DNA of 24,206 bases from Kapaibacterium sp038202665 (GCA_038202665.1 JBBRES010000008.1:1-24206), one strand, 5' to 3'. Shown: positions 7,548 to 15,584, counted from the stretch's first letter. Made by a program: numbers and translations. The notes: a model not told the origin generated them from the letters alone.

Positions 7548-10021
7548 TACATCGCTGGCGGTCATGGGTCCAAGGAACAATCGGTCTTATCGTCACCGTA
7601 CTCGTCCTTGTGGTTTGCTTCGTGTTCTTCGCAGTGAAGATCGCAACGCGTTCACATCCGAAACCATACACGGAACTCTCGGCGCCTGTGAGCGATACTG
7701 CGCGCATCTTCCGGAATTCGTTTGGCGTTCCGCACGTAACAGCAGCGAACGAACACGATCTCTTCGCATCGCAGGGTTTTGCTCATGCGCAAGATCGCCT
7801 TTGGCAAATGGACTTCATGCGTCGTATCGGCAAAGGAACACTTGCATCTGTTCTTGGGAAAGAAGCAGTGGACGTCGACAAGTTCATGCGCACACTCGAC
7901 ATTGCATCGATAGCCCACAAGCAATATCAGTACAGTAGCAAACAATCCAAAGATGTCTTGGCCGCCTATGCGGCTGGAGTCAACACCTATCTCGAAGAGC
8001 AGCAGGGCAACCTTCCATTCGAGTTTGATGCTTTGGGATATGTGCCCGATCCGTGGACCGAAGAAGACTGCTTGATCGTTGGCAAAGTGTTGTCGTTCGA
8101 ACTCAGCTTTGCGTTCTACACAGATATCACGTTCGCACAGATAGCAGCCCAACGAACAGAGGCCGTTGCAAAGCAGTACATCGCCGGGTATCCGTCAACT
8201 GCACCGTGCGTCCTTGACTCGGTCTTGCATGACACAAAACGATCCATGCGAAACTCCGATTCTCTCGTCGCACATCAATCGCAGCCACATCGCGCAGACG
8301 ACAAGACTATCCACGATCTTGGTCACATGGTGCGTTCCATCAGAGAGAAACTGGGCATCAACGGTAGTTCCATTGGAAGCAACTGTTGGGCCGTGAGCTT
8401 AGGGAAAGATGGGGCGATTGTTGCGAATGACCCGCATCTAGCAATCTCGCTTCCATCGCAATGGTATCAGATTCATCTATCGTGCCCCACCATCAACGTC
8501 ATTGGCATGAGCATTCCCGGCGTCCCTATGGTGTTCTCCGGAAGGAATGATAAGGTGGCATGGGGCTTTTCAAATGTAATGGTTGACGACGTAGACTACT
8601 TTGCGGAACACGTAGACAGTTCGAATTCGAACTACTATTTCGACGATACTGGAAAGCGCGTGAAGTTCCGATATCGACGAGACACCATTCGGATCAAGGA
8701 CAAGCCAGACTCTTTGTTTGACATTCGTTACACAAAACGTTCTGCCGTTCTCTCGGACGTGGTCATTCCGAACGCACCGTCTCGTCTTCGTGAAACGTGC
8801 CTCACGTATCGGTGGATTGCTCAAGAACGCAGCGACGAGATCTTGGCTATCTATCGCATCAATCAAGCACGTACAATCAGCGATGTAGACCGCGCACTCG
8901 ACACGTGGTCTACTCCCGGACTCAACGTCAGCGTTGGCTGCATCGACGGTACGATTGGGACGATCCTCGCGGGTCGCATCCCTGTGCGAACATCCACCGA
9001 CCCTCATTTTCTGAACCCCGGTTGGGAGGCATCGGCCGATTGGCAAGGCTCGGTACTCTTGAAGAGTTTGGGGACAGTACGAAACCCGTCGCATCGTTTC
9101 GTGGCCACTGCCAACAACAAGACCACGCGCTCTGCGGCACCTTTCATCTCGTCGTTGTGGGAATCGTCGTCTCGAGTTGAGCGAATCATTGATCAACTCT
9201 TTTTGTACCGGGAGTACACCGTTCGTGATGCTCAAGTAATGCAGCAAGATGTTGTGTCGCCCTACGCTCAGCAATTCATGCAAATCATGATGCCAATCTT
9301 ACAACGAGGACATGCTCGGTACGGAACTGTAGAGCGAGAAGCTCTAGACATTCTCAAAAAGTGGGACGGTTCATTCTCCACCGTCGAACCGGCTGCTGCG
9401 ATTTATTCTGCTTTCTTTGATCGAATGATCTGGAATACGTTTGAAGATGAACTCGGTGAACAACTCTTTATGGATTACACGTTCACTTCAAGCATCCCTA
9501 CCCGTCGCATCATGGAAATGCTCACGGATTCTTCTTCTGTGCTCTTTGACGATATACGAACGAGAACGACGGAAGACGTTACTTGGATCGCCATTCGGAG
9601 TTTCATCGAGGCTGTGCGAACGTTGAGTACTTCATTCGAGGTCGAACCACCGCAGAAGTGGACGTACGGTTCCATGCATAGCATAACGTTCTCGCATCCG
9701 TTCGGTAAGCATCCACTGATGAGACCGGTCATGGATCAAGGGCCATTTGAGATCGGTGGTAATGCCACAACCATCAATAACACCGAATCACGAATCAATA
9801 CACCGTTTGCCACGCGCGTGTATGCCTCCATGCGGGTGATCAACGATCTGCGGGATACGGTTCAGTACAGCGTGGTTCCAGGTGGTTCGTCAGGTCAGCC
9901 GCTAGACGCTCACTACAGCGATCAGGTCCAGCTCTGGCTCAAAGGTGGCTATGTGAGGCTTCCCGTTCGAAGGCGCCCTGATGTTTCGTTCCGACTTTAT
10001 ACGATCCTCATTCCTCAGTAA
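7538..10021 (+). CDS. Membrane-anchored penicillin acylase family (S45) Ntn-hydrolase
   Basis: The ATG at 7538 is preferred (827 residues, TCAGGA upstream, 10-nt overlap with the SDR gene). A TTG at 7520 would add six residues. Residues about 13-35 are one hydrophobic segment, so the enzyme is probably anchored with its body outside the cytoplasm. The A-chain motif RIFRNSFGVPHVTA and FAHAQDRLWQMDFMRR are typical of the family. The autoprocessing site is G280/S281 (IGSNCWAV), making Ser281 the predicted N-terminal nucleophile of the beta chain. VANDPHLAISLPSQWYQIHL and PGVPMVFSGRNDKVAWG follow. TANN (526-527) fits the conserved oxyanion Asn. Family members cleave amide bonds in penicillins, N-acyl-homoserine lactones or other acyl amides; which one applies here is unknown. 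Confidence 0.92.
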   Translation: MALIHRWRSWVQGTIGLIVTVLVLVVCFVFFAVKIATRSHPKPYTELSAPVSDTARIFRNSFGVPHVTAANEHDLFASQGFAHAQDRLWQMDFMRRIGKGTLASVLGKEAVDVDKFMRTLDIASIAHKQYQYSSKQSKDVLAAYAAGVNTYLEEQQGNLPFEFDALGYVPDPWTEEDCLIVGKVLSFELSFAFYTDITFAQIAAQRTEAVAKQYIAGYPSTAPCVLDSVLHDTKRSMRNSDSLVAHQSQPHRADDKTIHDLGHMVRSIREKLGINGSSIGSNCWAVSLGKDGAIVANDPHLAISLPSQWYQIHLSCPTINVIGMSIPGVPMVFSGRNDKVAWGFSNVMVDDVDYFAEHVDSSNSNYYFDDTGKRVKFRYRRDTIRIKDKPDSLFDIRYTKRSAVLSDVVIPNAPSRLRETCLTYRWIAQERSDEILAIYRINQARTISDVDRALDTWSTPGLNVSVGCIDGTIGTILAGRIPVRTSTDPHFLNPGWEASADWQGSVLLKSLGTVRNPSHRFVATANNKTTRSAAPFISSLWESSSRVERIIDQLFLYREYTVRDAQVMQQDVVSPYAQQFMQIMMPILQRGHARYGTVEREALDILKKWDGSFSTVEPAAAIYSAFFDRMIWNTFEDELGEQLFMDYTFTSSIPTRRIMEMLTDSSSVLFDDIRTRTTEDVTWIAIRSFIEAVRTLSTSFEVEPPQKWTYGSMHSITFSHPFGKHPLMRPVMDQGPFEIGGNATTINNTESRINTPFATRVYASMRVINDLRDTVQYSVVPGGSSGQPLDAHYSDQVQLWLKGGYVRLPVRRRPDVSFRLYTILIPQ

Positions 10022-10044
10022 GGTCCCTGCGACCCAGAAATCCG

Positions 10045-10052
10045 TATTTTGG
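10045..10052 (+). promoter_or_regulatory. Possible -7 promoter box upstream of pepA
   Basis: TATTTTGG matches the Bacteroidota -7 element TAnnTTTG at all but one base. It lies 47 nt before the pepA ATG, in the only gap (10022-10099) between the acylase and pepA. No TTTG-like -33 element was found at proper spacing, so this is weak. No terminator hairpin was seen in the same gap. Confidence 0.3.
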
Positions 10053-10099
10053 CCCCTTCATGTAGCATCCGTTGATTCACTGATTACTGTAGGTGTACC

Positions 10100-11587
10100 A
10101 TGTCCGTATCCTGTGTTGCTATCTCACGCCATGCTGCCAAGGCTGATGCCGTTGTCGTTTTTCTAGCCGAAGACGAAAAGTCTTTCAAGCTTGAATCCAA
10201 AAAACTGTCTGCAGAATTGCCTCACACGGCGCCTCTCTTGGAATCCGGTGATTTCACGGGAAAAAAGAATACCACTGCCACGGCGTACACCGGCTCGGCG
10301 ATGGAAGCAAAGCGCGTGATCTTCAGTGGCCTTGGCACGCTTACCGGTCTCACGATAGAAACCATCCGTCAGGCGGCTGCTACTGCTTCCAAACGTGCGG
10401 CTTCTCTTGGTTGCGCACATGTGGCATTTGAAGTGCCGTCGTTGCGTGGTAAAAGCGTAAATGATGTTGCGCAAGCCATCGCAGAAGGCGCAATGCTCAG
10501 CCAGTACAAGTACGACAAATACATAACAAAGAAAAGTCCGCAAGGGACCCTCGTCACAAAGTTCACGGTCTTCGTTACGGACAAAACCCAGTTGAAGCTC
10601 GCTTCGCAAGGTGTGGCCATCGCGGACTGCATCGTAGACGGTGTTATGATCGCCCGTGACCTCGCCAATGCGCCAAACAATGAACTCTATCCGGAAGTAC
10701 TCGGCAATCGCGCAGTAGAGATTGGCAAGAAAGCCGGATTTAAGACAACGGTTCTCGACAAAAAGAAGATCGAATCACTCAAGATGGGTGGACTGCTGGG
10801 CGTGAACGCCGGCAGTGTGCGCCCTCCAGTGTTTATCGTTATGGAGTACAATGGAGGTCGCAAGAGCGACAAGCCCATCATCCTCGTTGGCAAAGGAATC
10901 ACGTTCGACACCGGCGGAATTTCCATTAAGCCAGCGGGCGGAATGTCCGACATGAAGGGCGACATGCATGGCGCAGCGTCCGTCATTGGCACCATGAATA
11001 CCATTGCACGACTGAAGCTGAAAGTGAATGTAATCGGACTCGTACCATCCACAGAGAATATGCCAAGTGGAACAGCGATGGTGCCCGGCGACATTCTCAC
11101 GTTCATGAATGGAAAGACCGCGGAAATCGACAATACGGATGCAGAAGGACGTTTGGTGTTGGCTGATGCACTCTGCTATGCAGAACGTTACGAGCCACAA
11201 GCTGTCGTAGACCTTGCCACCCTAACAGGTGCATGCGTTGTTGCCCTCGGGAACGTTACGACGGGCATGATGGGTACCGACGAGAAGATGAAGACGCGTT
11301 TGAGGGACTCGGCGAAGCGCACTCATGAATATGTGTGCGAACTGCCGTTGTACGACGAATACGAAGAGCTCATTTCCAGTGACTACGCCGACATCAAGAA
11401 TTCAGGTGGCCGTGGAGCTGGAACAATCACTGCGGCACTCTTCCTGAAGCACTTCGTTACCTATCCTTGGGTGCACTTGGATATCGCTGGTACGGCACTT
11501 CTACCAAAGGCTACAACGTACATGCCAAAGGGCGGAACTGGCGTGGGCGTGCGGTTGTTGACGGATATGCTTCGAAACTGGAAGTAA
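10100..11587 (+). CDS. pepA: Leucyl aminopeptidase (M17 cytosol aminopeptidase)
   Basis: 495 residues, close to the 503 of E. coli PepA. The ATG has AGGTG 4 nt upstream. The di-metal hydrolase domain is complete: K265 and D270 in VGKGITFDTGG, K277, D288 in SDMKGDMHGA, and the family signature NTDAEGRL at 345-352 giving D347, E349 and R351. These sit at a constant offset of five from E. coli K270, D275, K282, D293, D352, E354 and R356, so all metal and catalytic residues are present. It should release N-terminal amino acids from peptides in the cytoplasm with two divalent metal ions. It is the first gene of a tight cluster: the sigma factor ATG is 2 nt past its stop. Confidence 0.95.
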   Translation: MSVSCVAISRHAAKADAVVVFLAEDEKSFKLESKKLSAELPHTAPLLESGDFTGKKNTTATAYTGSAMEAKRVIFSGLGTLTGLTIETIRQAAATASKRAASLGCAHVAFEVPSLRGKSVNDVAQAIAEGAMLSQYKYDKYITKKSPQGTLVTKFTVFVTDKTQLKLASQGVAIADCIVDGVMIARDLANAPNNELYPEVLGNRAVEIGKKAGFKTTVLDKKKIESLKMGGLLGVNAGSVRPPVFIVMEYNGGRKSDKPIILVGKGITFDTGGISIKPAGGMSDMKGDMHGAASVIGTMNTIARLKLKVNVIGLVPSTENMPSGTAMVPGDILTFMNGKTAEIDNTDAEGRLVLADALCYAERYEPQAVVDLATLTGACVVALGNVTTGMMGTDEKMKTRLRDSAKRTHEYVCELPLYDEYEELISSDYADIKNSGGRGAGTITAALFLKHFVTYPWVHLDIAGTALLPKATTYMPKGGTGVGVRLLTDMLRNWK

Positions 11588-11589
11588 CA

Positions 11590-12192
11590 ATGGCCCACGA
11601 GGAACTTCTCCGACAGGAATTCGAACGAGAGGCCGTGCCGCACATGTCGGCATTGTACAACTTTGCCCTGCGCATGACGCGCGATCAGGACGATGCGGCC
11701 GATCTTGTACAAGAAACTTTCCTAAAAGCCTATCGATTCTTTTCTTCGTTCGAGCGGGGAACCAACTGCAAGGCGTGGTTGTTTCGGATTTTAAAGAATT
11801 CGTACATCAACCGATATCGTAAGACGTCCAAAGGTCCTGATGTTATTGAATATGACGTCGTCGAAGAGTTCTTCGAAACGGTTCGCTCTTCGGAGATAGA
11901 AACTTCAGTCCTTGAAGAACAAATTTTCGACAATGCTCTCGACGACGAGGTTACAGCCGCCATTCAAGATCTTCCAGATGAATTTCGAACGGTGATCCTC
12001 CTCTGTGATATTGAAGAACTGACATACGAAGAGATAGCTGAGTTTGTAGACTGTCCTATTGGGACCGTTCGTTCACGCCTGCACCGTGCACGAAAGATGC
12101 TTGCCGTACGATTGGCCGATTACGCTGCGAAGCGAGGCTTCATCCTACCCAAGCGTGATTTCGAATCCACGGAGGAAGGAGCAGAATTGTGA
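11590..12192 (+). CDS. ECF-type RNA polymerase sigma factor
   Basis: 200 residues from the ATG at 11590, with GGAAGT of the pepA tail as ribosome binding site; an upstream in-frame start at 11467 would lie inside pepA and is rejected. Region 2 is clear: FALRMTRDQDDAADLVQETFLKAYRFF, then GTNCKAWLFRILKNSYINRYRK. Region 4 is LPDEFRTVILLCDIEELTYEEIAEF, then GTVRSRLHRARKML, the helix-turn-helix that reads the -35 element. The region 2 wording GTNxKAWLFRILxNxxINxYRK resembles the SigH/SigR-type ECF group known for thiol-stress control; that placement is from memory. Its stop overlaps the start of the membrane protein gene by 4 nt (GTGA), the usual arrangement of an ECF factor with its anti-sigma factor. 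Confidence 0.93.
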   Translation: MAHEELLRQEFEREAVPHMSALYNFALRMTRDQDDAADLVQETFLKAYRFFSSFERGTNCKAWLFRILKNSYINRYRKTSKGPDVIEYDVVEEFFETVRSSEIETSVLEEQIFDNALDDEVTAAIQDLPDEFRTVILLCDIEELTYEEIAEFVDCPIGTVRSRLHRARKMLAVRLADYAAKRGFILPKRDFESTEEGAEL

Positions 12193-12947
12193 ACATGAAC
12201 ATACCGGATGAACAGCCCATGGGCAACGAACGCGAACAGCAGATAGATGATGCGGTGGCACGCATGCTTCAGGCCCGGAGGGCTTCGTTGCGAGTTTCTG
12301 TACCGATTGACGTCGAGCGTCGGATCCGACTCGCTCTTGTTGAACCACGTGCAGCAACACCCCCTTCTACGGGTAGAGAGAACGTGTTCTCCGCGCTCAT
12401 CGCATGGTTCAAACGGCCGATCGTCTTGATCCCTGCCTCCCTTGCCGTCCTGGCCTTTATCACCTTTGCCGTTTCGCAAAACTCGAGCGCCACTCCTTTG
12501 GATCTGCACAGCGTTGCCTATGCAAACTTCACGAGTGTGGTCAAGGGCGACTTAACGTTGGCTAAGAACACATCCGATACGATTGCTTTGCGTGCCTTCT
12601 TTGCGAAGGCCGGCGTTGAGTATCCCGTGTTCTTCCCCTCCATGAAAGCTAAATTGAAGGGTGGCGTGGTCTCCAATGACAATGGACATGCCTATGCCCA
12701 TTTGGTTTATGGAATTGGCGACCATCTTGTGTACTTGTTCGAGGCGGATCAGGCATCGATTGACTCCCGAGTGGCAGCCCTAGACACCGTTATTACGAAT
12801 AACCTTTCCACCGGGAAGTGGCACTGGGAAGAACGACCCGGTACTGGCACGTTGTTTGTTTGGAAAAGCAATAACATTGTGTGCCTTGCCGTCTCAGACC
12901 TTCGCACACAAGACATGTCTGCACTCTTTACCCTCGAGGCTCTGTAA
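12189..12947 (+). CDS. Probable transmembrane anti-sigma factor
   Basis: 252 residues from GTG 12189, preceded by GGAGGAAGGAG (12171-12181) with 7-nt spacing; an ATG at 12195 is a less well-spaced alternative. Residues about 1-70 are charged and helical (QQIDDAVARMLQARR, VDVERRIRLAL), suitable for cytoplasmic sigma binding. Residues about 79-95 (IVLIPASLAVLAFITFAV) form the single membrane segment, followed by a ~150-residue outer domain. No HxxxCxxC zinc anti-sigma motif is present, and only one Cys is seen (NNIVCLAV). The call rests on the GTGA overlap with the ECF gene and on this topology, not on a recognised family. The outer domain is unassigned. Regulation of the sigma factor by an envelope signal is inferred. 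Confidence 0.7.
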   Translation: MNMNIPDEQPMGNEREQQIDDAVARMLQARRASLRVSVPIDVERRIRLALVEPRAATPPSTGRENVFSALIAWFKRPIVLIPASLAVLAFITFAVSQNSSATPLDLHSVAYANFTSVVKGDLTLAKNTSDTIALRAFFAKAGVEYPVFFPSMKAKLKGGVVSNDNGHAYAHLVYGIGDHLVYLFEADQASIDSRVAALDTVITNNLSTGKWHWEERPGTGTLFVWKSNNIVCLAVSDLRTQDMSALFTLEAL

Positions 12948-13495
12948 TGAAGAAGACCATCTCCCTACTTGCCGGCCTTACACTCTTGGTTGGCACAACT
13001 GTAGCTACCGAAAAGGGTCGAGTTACGCCCCAACCAGCAACAAGCAAGGTTGTGATGGTTGAGACCGTAAGCAAGCCTGTCAAAGGCAAGGCCGTGAACT
13101 TCACCTGGAAAGAAGGAGACCGTACGGTTTCGTTCGCAGATTTCACGTCAGGTAAAGTTGTCCTCCTGAACATCTGGGCCACATGGTGCGGACCTTGCAA
13201 GCGCGAAATCCCAGACCTGATTGAGATCTCGAAGGAAATGGCACCCAAAGGCGTGGTTGTGATTGGCGTTTCAGTAGACGACCGTGAAAAGGCAGCCGCG
13301 GTTCGCAATTACGTGGAAAAAGTTGGAATCAACTATCCTATCGTGATCGACAACCTCCAGATCTCCGAGGCCTATGGTGGCGTTTCCGCAATTCCTGCAA
13401 CGTTTATCATCGACCGTCAAGGAAACGTGATTAACAAGATTGTGGGCATGCTCACAAAGGATCAATTCGTACAGGCGCTTTCGAAAGCGTTCTAA
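12947..13495 (+). CDS. TlpA-like periplasmic thiol-disulfide oxidoreductase
   Basis: 182 residues from ATG 12947, which overlaps the preceding TAA by 1 nt (TAATG) with GAGG about 8 nt upstream. Residues 1-20 are a signal peptide (MKKTISLLAGLTLLVGTTVA) with no lipobox Cys. The redoxin/AhpC-TSA-like domain follows: VVLLNIWATWCGPCKREIPD with the active site CGPC at 81-84, GVVVIGVSVDD, and the cis-Pro motif SAIPATFIIDRQG. Length and motifs fit TlpA/ResA proteins, which reduce disulfides outside the cytoplasmic membrane, for example in cytochrome c maturation. It closes the pepA-sigma-anti-sigma cluster, so envelope redox control is a reasonable inference. Its stop overlaps the deoA stop on the other strand. 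Confidence 0.93.
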   Translation: MKKTISLLAGLTLLVGTTVATEKGRVTPQPATSKVVMVETVSKPVKGKAVNFTWKEGDRTVSFADFTSGKVVLLNIWATWCGPCKREIPDLIEISKEMAPKGVVVIGVSVDDREKAAAVRNYVEKVGINYPIVIDNLQISEAYGGVSAIPATFIIDRQGNVINKIVGMLTKDQFVQALSKAF

Positions 13496-14796
13496 GTACT
13501 CTCCCACACATCGATAATCATTGACGGCCTCTGAATTTCAGAGGCCGTTGTCGTTGGGAGTAGCTGCTGCATGGCATGGTGGAGTGCGATACATCGATCT
13601 TCATCCGTTGCCTGGACGGTGGCAATCACGTCGCCAATATGTACATCGTCGCCTTCGCGGCGGAGCAACGTAACTCCCGCTTGATAGTCGATTGTGTCCG
13701 ACTCTTTCAGTCGCCCTGCACCCGCATGTAAACAGGCCACAGCGATCGATCTGCCGTCAAGTGGTCCCAGTATGCCATTAGAGGTTGCAACGACGTCACG
13801 CGTACACGCACTGATTGATTCTGCAATCGGCCAGATGCCACCTTGTGCTCGAAGCATTTGTTCGAACACTTCAAATCCCTTGCCCGTTGCCCAAACATTG
13901 CGGACCTCCGCACGGTGCTCCTCGATATCTCCGTGACGCGCAAGCTGCACCATCCGAGCAACGAGCTCCACGGTCACTTCTTCTAGATCGGGCGCAACAT
14001 CAATGCCCATCAATGCAAGTGCCGCCTCCTCTATCTCGAGAAAGTTTCCTACGGTACGACCAAGGACTCCGTCCATCCGCGTGAATACGAACGTACACGG
14101 GAGTCCAGCAATGGCGCAAACATCCTTCATCGAGCGAGCAAGCGCTTGCGCGCCTTCCAGTGTTGGCATAAAGGCAGCACCACCAACTTTCATGTCCATG
14201 ACCAATCCGTCTAGGCCTTCAGCAAACTTCTTGCTGAGAATGCTCGAGGTAAGCAGTCCAATGTTTTCTACAGTTCCAGTCACATCGCGCACATGGTAGA
14301 GCGTCCGATCGGCCGGAGCAAGATCCTCTGACTGACCAGCCATGAAAAAATGTTGGGTTCGTAGTAGTTCTATGAGTTCCGACATGGGGAGGATCGTACG
14401 ATACCCTGGCACGCTTTCGAGCTTGTCTACGGTTCCTCCCGTATGACCAAGTCCCCTGCCGCTGATCATTGGCACAGCCAGACCGCACGCAACTGCCAAT
14501 GGCGTAAGCAAGAGCGAGACCTTGTCGCCTACGCCTCCCGTACTGTGCTTGTCGATCGTCGGTCTCGTGCTCACATGCCTCGGGATGTGGGCCCCATTCT
14601 TTGCCATAGCAAGCGTCAACGCCGCCACTTCCTCGGGAGTCAGTCCACGCGTACAAGCCGCCATCAGAAACGCACCGCATTGCGCGAGACTCACGTGTCC
14701 TTGAACGATACCATGCACGAAATGTTCGACCTCTTCCGTACTCCACACCTTTCCATCTCGCTTGGCGCGGAGCATTTCCTTCACTGGACTTTTCAT
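13492..14796 (-). CDS. deoA: Thymidine phosphorylase / pyrimidine-nucleoside phosphorylase
   Basis: 434 residues from the ATG whose complement is at 14794-14796; an upstream in-frame extension to 14994 lies over the divergent gene and is rejected. E. coli DeoA has 440 residues. The N-terminal alpha domain begins MKSPVKEMLRAKRDGK. Phosphate-binding KHSTGGVGDK is at 83-92, and the family signature SGRGLGHTGGTVDKLESVPG is at 112-131. The C-terminal domain ends with a short QRPSMIIDVWEST tail. The enzyme splits thymidine or uridine with phosphate into base and (deoxy)ribose-1-phosphate for pyrimidine salvage. Which of the two is preferred cannot be decided by eye. It is a single gene: convergent with the tlpA-like gene (stop codons overlap) and divergent from the methyltransferase gene with 17 bp between starts. 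Confidence 0.94.
   Translation of the reverse strand: MKSPVKEMLRAKRDGKVWSTEEVEHFVHGIVQGHVSLAQCGAFLMAACTRGLTPEEVAALTLAMAKNGAHIPRHVSTRPTIDKHSTGGVGDKVSLLLTPLAVACGLAVPMISGRGLGHTGGTVDKLESVPGYRTILPMSELIELLRTQHFFMAGQSEDLAPADRTLYHVRDVTGTVENIGLLTSSILSKKFAEGLDGLVMDMKVGGAAFMPTLEGAQALARSMKDVCAIAGLPCTFVFTRMDGVLGRTVGNFLEIEEAALALMGIDVAPDLEEVTVELVARMVQLARHGDIEEHRAEVRNVWATGKGFEVFEQMLRAQGGIWPIAESISACTRDVVATSNGILGPLDGRSIAVACLHAGAGRLKESDTIDYQAGVTLLRREGDDVHIGDVIATVQATDEDRCIALHHAMQQLLPTTTASEIQRPSMIIDVWEST
13524..13548. terminator. Perfect 11-bp hairpin between the convergent tlpA-like and deoA genes
   Basis: ACGGCCTCTGA (13524-13534) pairs perfectly with TCAGAGGCCGT (13538-13548) around a 3-nt loop. It starts 29 nt beyond the tlpA-like stop, where a terminator would be expected, but neither side carries a real T run. 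The element is also coding: it specifies the S-E-I-Q-R-P region near the C-terminus of deoA on the minus strand. A terminator for the plus-strand cluster is plausible, not shown. Confidence 0.45.
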
Positions 14797-14800
14797 GTGG

Positions 14801-14808
14801 TATCTTTG
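14801..14808 (+). promoter_or_regulatory. TAnnTTTG -7 promoter box immediately upstream of the methyltransferase GTG
   Basis: TATCTTTG is a full match to the Bacteroidota -7 consensus and ends 5 nt before the GTG at 14814. Initiation at the usual distance would fall at or next to the start codon, giving a leaderless transcript. A TTTC at 14775-14778 is a partial -33 match at slightly long spacing. The box lies in the 17-bp divergent gap with deoA. Confidence 0.6.
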
Positions 14809-14813
14809 CCCTT

Positions 14814-15584
14814 GTGACACCTCAATACAACTTCCCGACGCTTTCGCAAAAGATACGCAAACTGTTTCGTGATCTTCAGAGAAGCGGACATCGTGAAGAG
14901 CACCGCCTCTTCGTTGCCGAAGGCTTTCATTGTTGCCAAGACCTCGTGCATGCACATGTGATACCACGGTTCGTGGTGGTGCGTGGTGATGCAACGGCGC
15001 ATGTACTCAAACTCGCGGAACACCTTGCAGACCTTGGAGCAGAAGTCTACATTGGCGCCGCCAAAGATGTAGACTACATCACCGATGCCGTATCTCCGCA
15101 AGACATCCTCGCCGCCTTCCCATACCTGCATGATCGAGCATTGGGCGATAAAGTAATTATGCTCGACGCCGTAGCCGATCCCGGAAATGTTGGAACGATC
15201 ATTCGCACGGCGGCATGGTTTGGATGGACCGATGTGGTGCTTGGCCATGGTTCGGCCGACGTGTACAACGCAAAGGTGATTCGATCAACGGCTGGTGCAT
15301 TGGCTCGCATTAACGTTCATCGAAAGGCAGACCTTCACACGGTGATCAAGCAAGTGAGTGATGGTCCTATCATTGCCGCTGTTACCCATGGTGGAATTGC
15401 GCCGGAACAATGCAGAGGCCTTCTTCGGTTTGCTGCAATCATCGGATCGGAAGCACATGGTGTGGATGATGAACTCTTGCACATGTGTACGCATCGTGTG
15501 ACCATTCCTGGTGGGAATGGAATTGAGTCGTTGAATGCCGCTATAGCAACCGCGCTGCTTTGTTACGAGCTCACGAGGTCGTGA
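14814..15584 (+). CDS. SpoU/TrmH-family RNA 2'-O-methyltransferase
   Basis: 256 residues from GTG 14814, directly behind a -7 box, with the family's N-terminal pattern (SQKIRKLFRDLQ, REEHRLFVAEG). That start agrees with where homologues begin, and there is no ribosome binding site. The N-terminal part is the SpoU substrate-binding domain. The C-terminal SPOUT knot carries motif 1 DPGNVGTIIRTAAWFG, motif 2 IIGSEAHGV and motif 3 VTIPGGNGIESLNAAIATAL. These bind S-adenosylmethionine and place the catalytic Arg and Asn, so the enzyme should methylate a ribose 2'-OH in rRNA or tRNA. The exact nucleotide is not predictable here. Its TGA overlaps the aminotransferase ATG by 1 nt (TGATG). Confidence 0.93.
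   Translation: MTPQYNFPTLSQKIRKLFRDLQRSGHREEHRLFVAEGFHCCQDLVHAHVIPRFVVVRGDATAHVLKLAEHLADLGAEVYIGAAKDVDYITDAVSPQDILAAFPYLHDRALGDKVIMLDAVADPGNVGTIIRTAAWFGWTDVVLGHGSADVYNAKVIRSTAGALARINVHRKADLHTVIKQVSDGPIIAAVTHGGIAPEQCRGLLRFAAIIGSEAHGVDDELLHMCTHRVTIPGGNGIESLNAAIATALLCYELTRS
14847..14855 (-). promoter_or_regulatory. Possible -7 promoter box for deoA
   Basis: On the minus strand the bases read TATCTTTTG, one insertion away from TAnnTTTG, about 50 nt upstream of the deoA ATG and inside the start of the divergent methyltransferase gene. There is no supporting -33 element, so confidence is low. Confidence 0.22.

Noticed and set aside
8570..9283. 237-residue open frame on the minus strand
   Set aside because: Antisense to the S45 acylase catalytic chain; Arg/Cys-rich, no family resemblance.
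11467..11589. Upstream start for the ECF sigma factor
   Set aside because: The added residues overlap pepA in another frame and do not resemble sigma region 2; ATG 11590 fits the family.
14797..14994. Longer deoA start on the minus strand
   Set aside because: The extra 66 residues overlap the methyltransferase gene and are His/Arg-rich; family homologues begin near MKSPVKEML.
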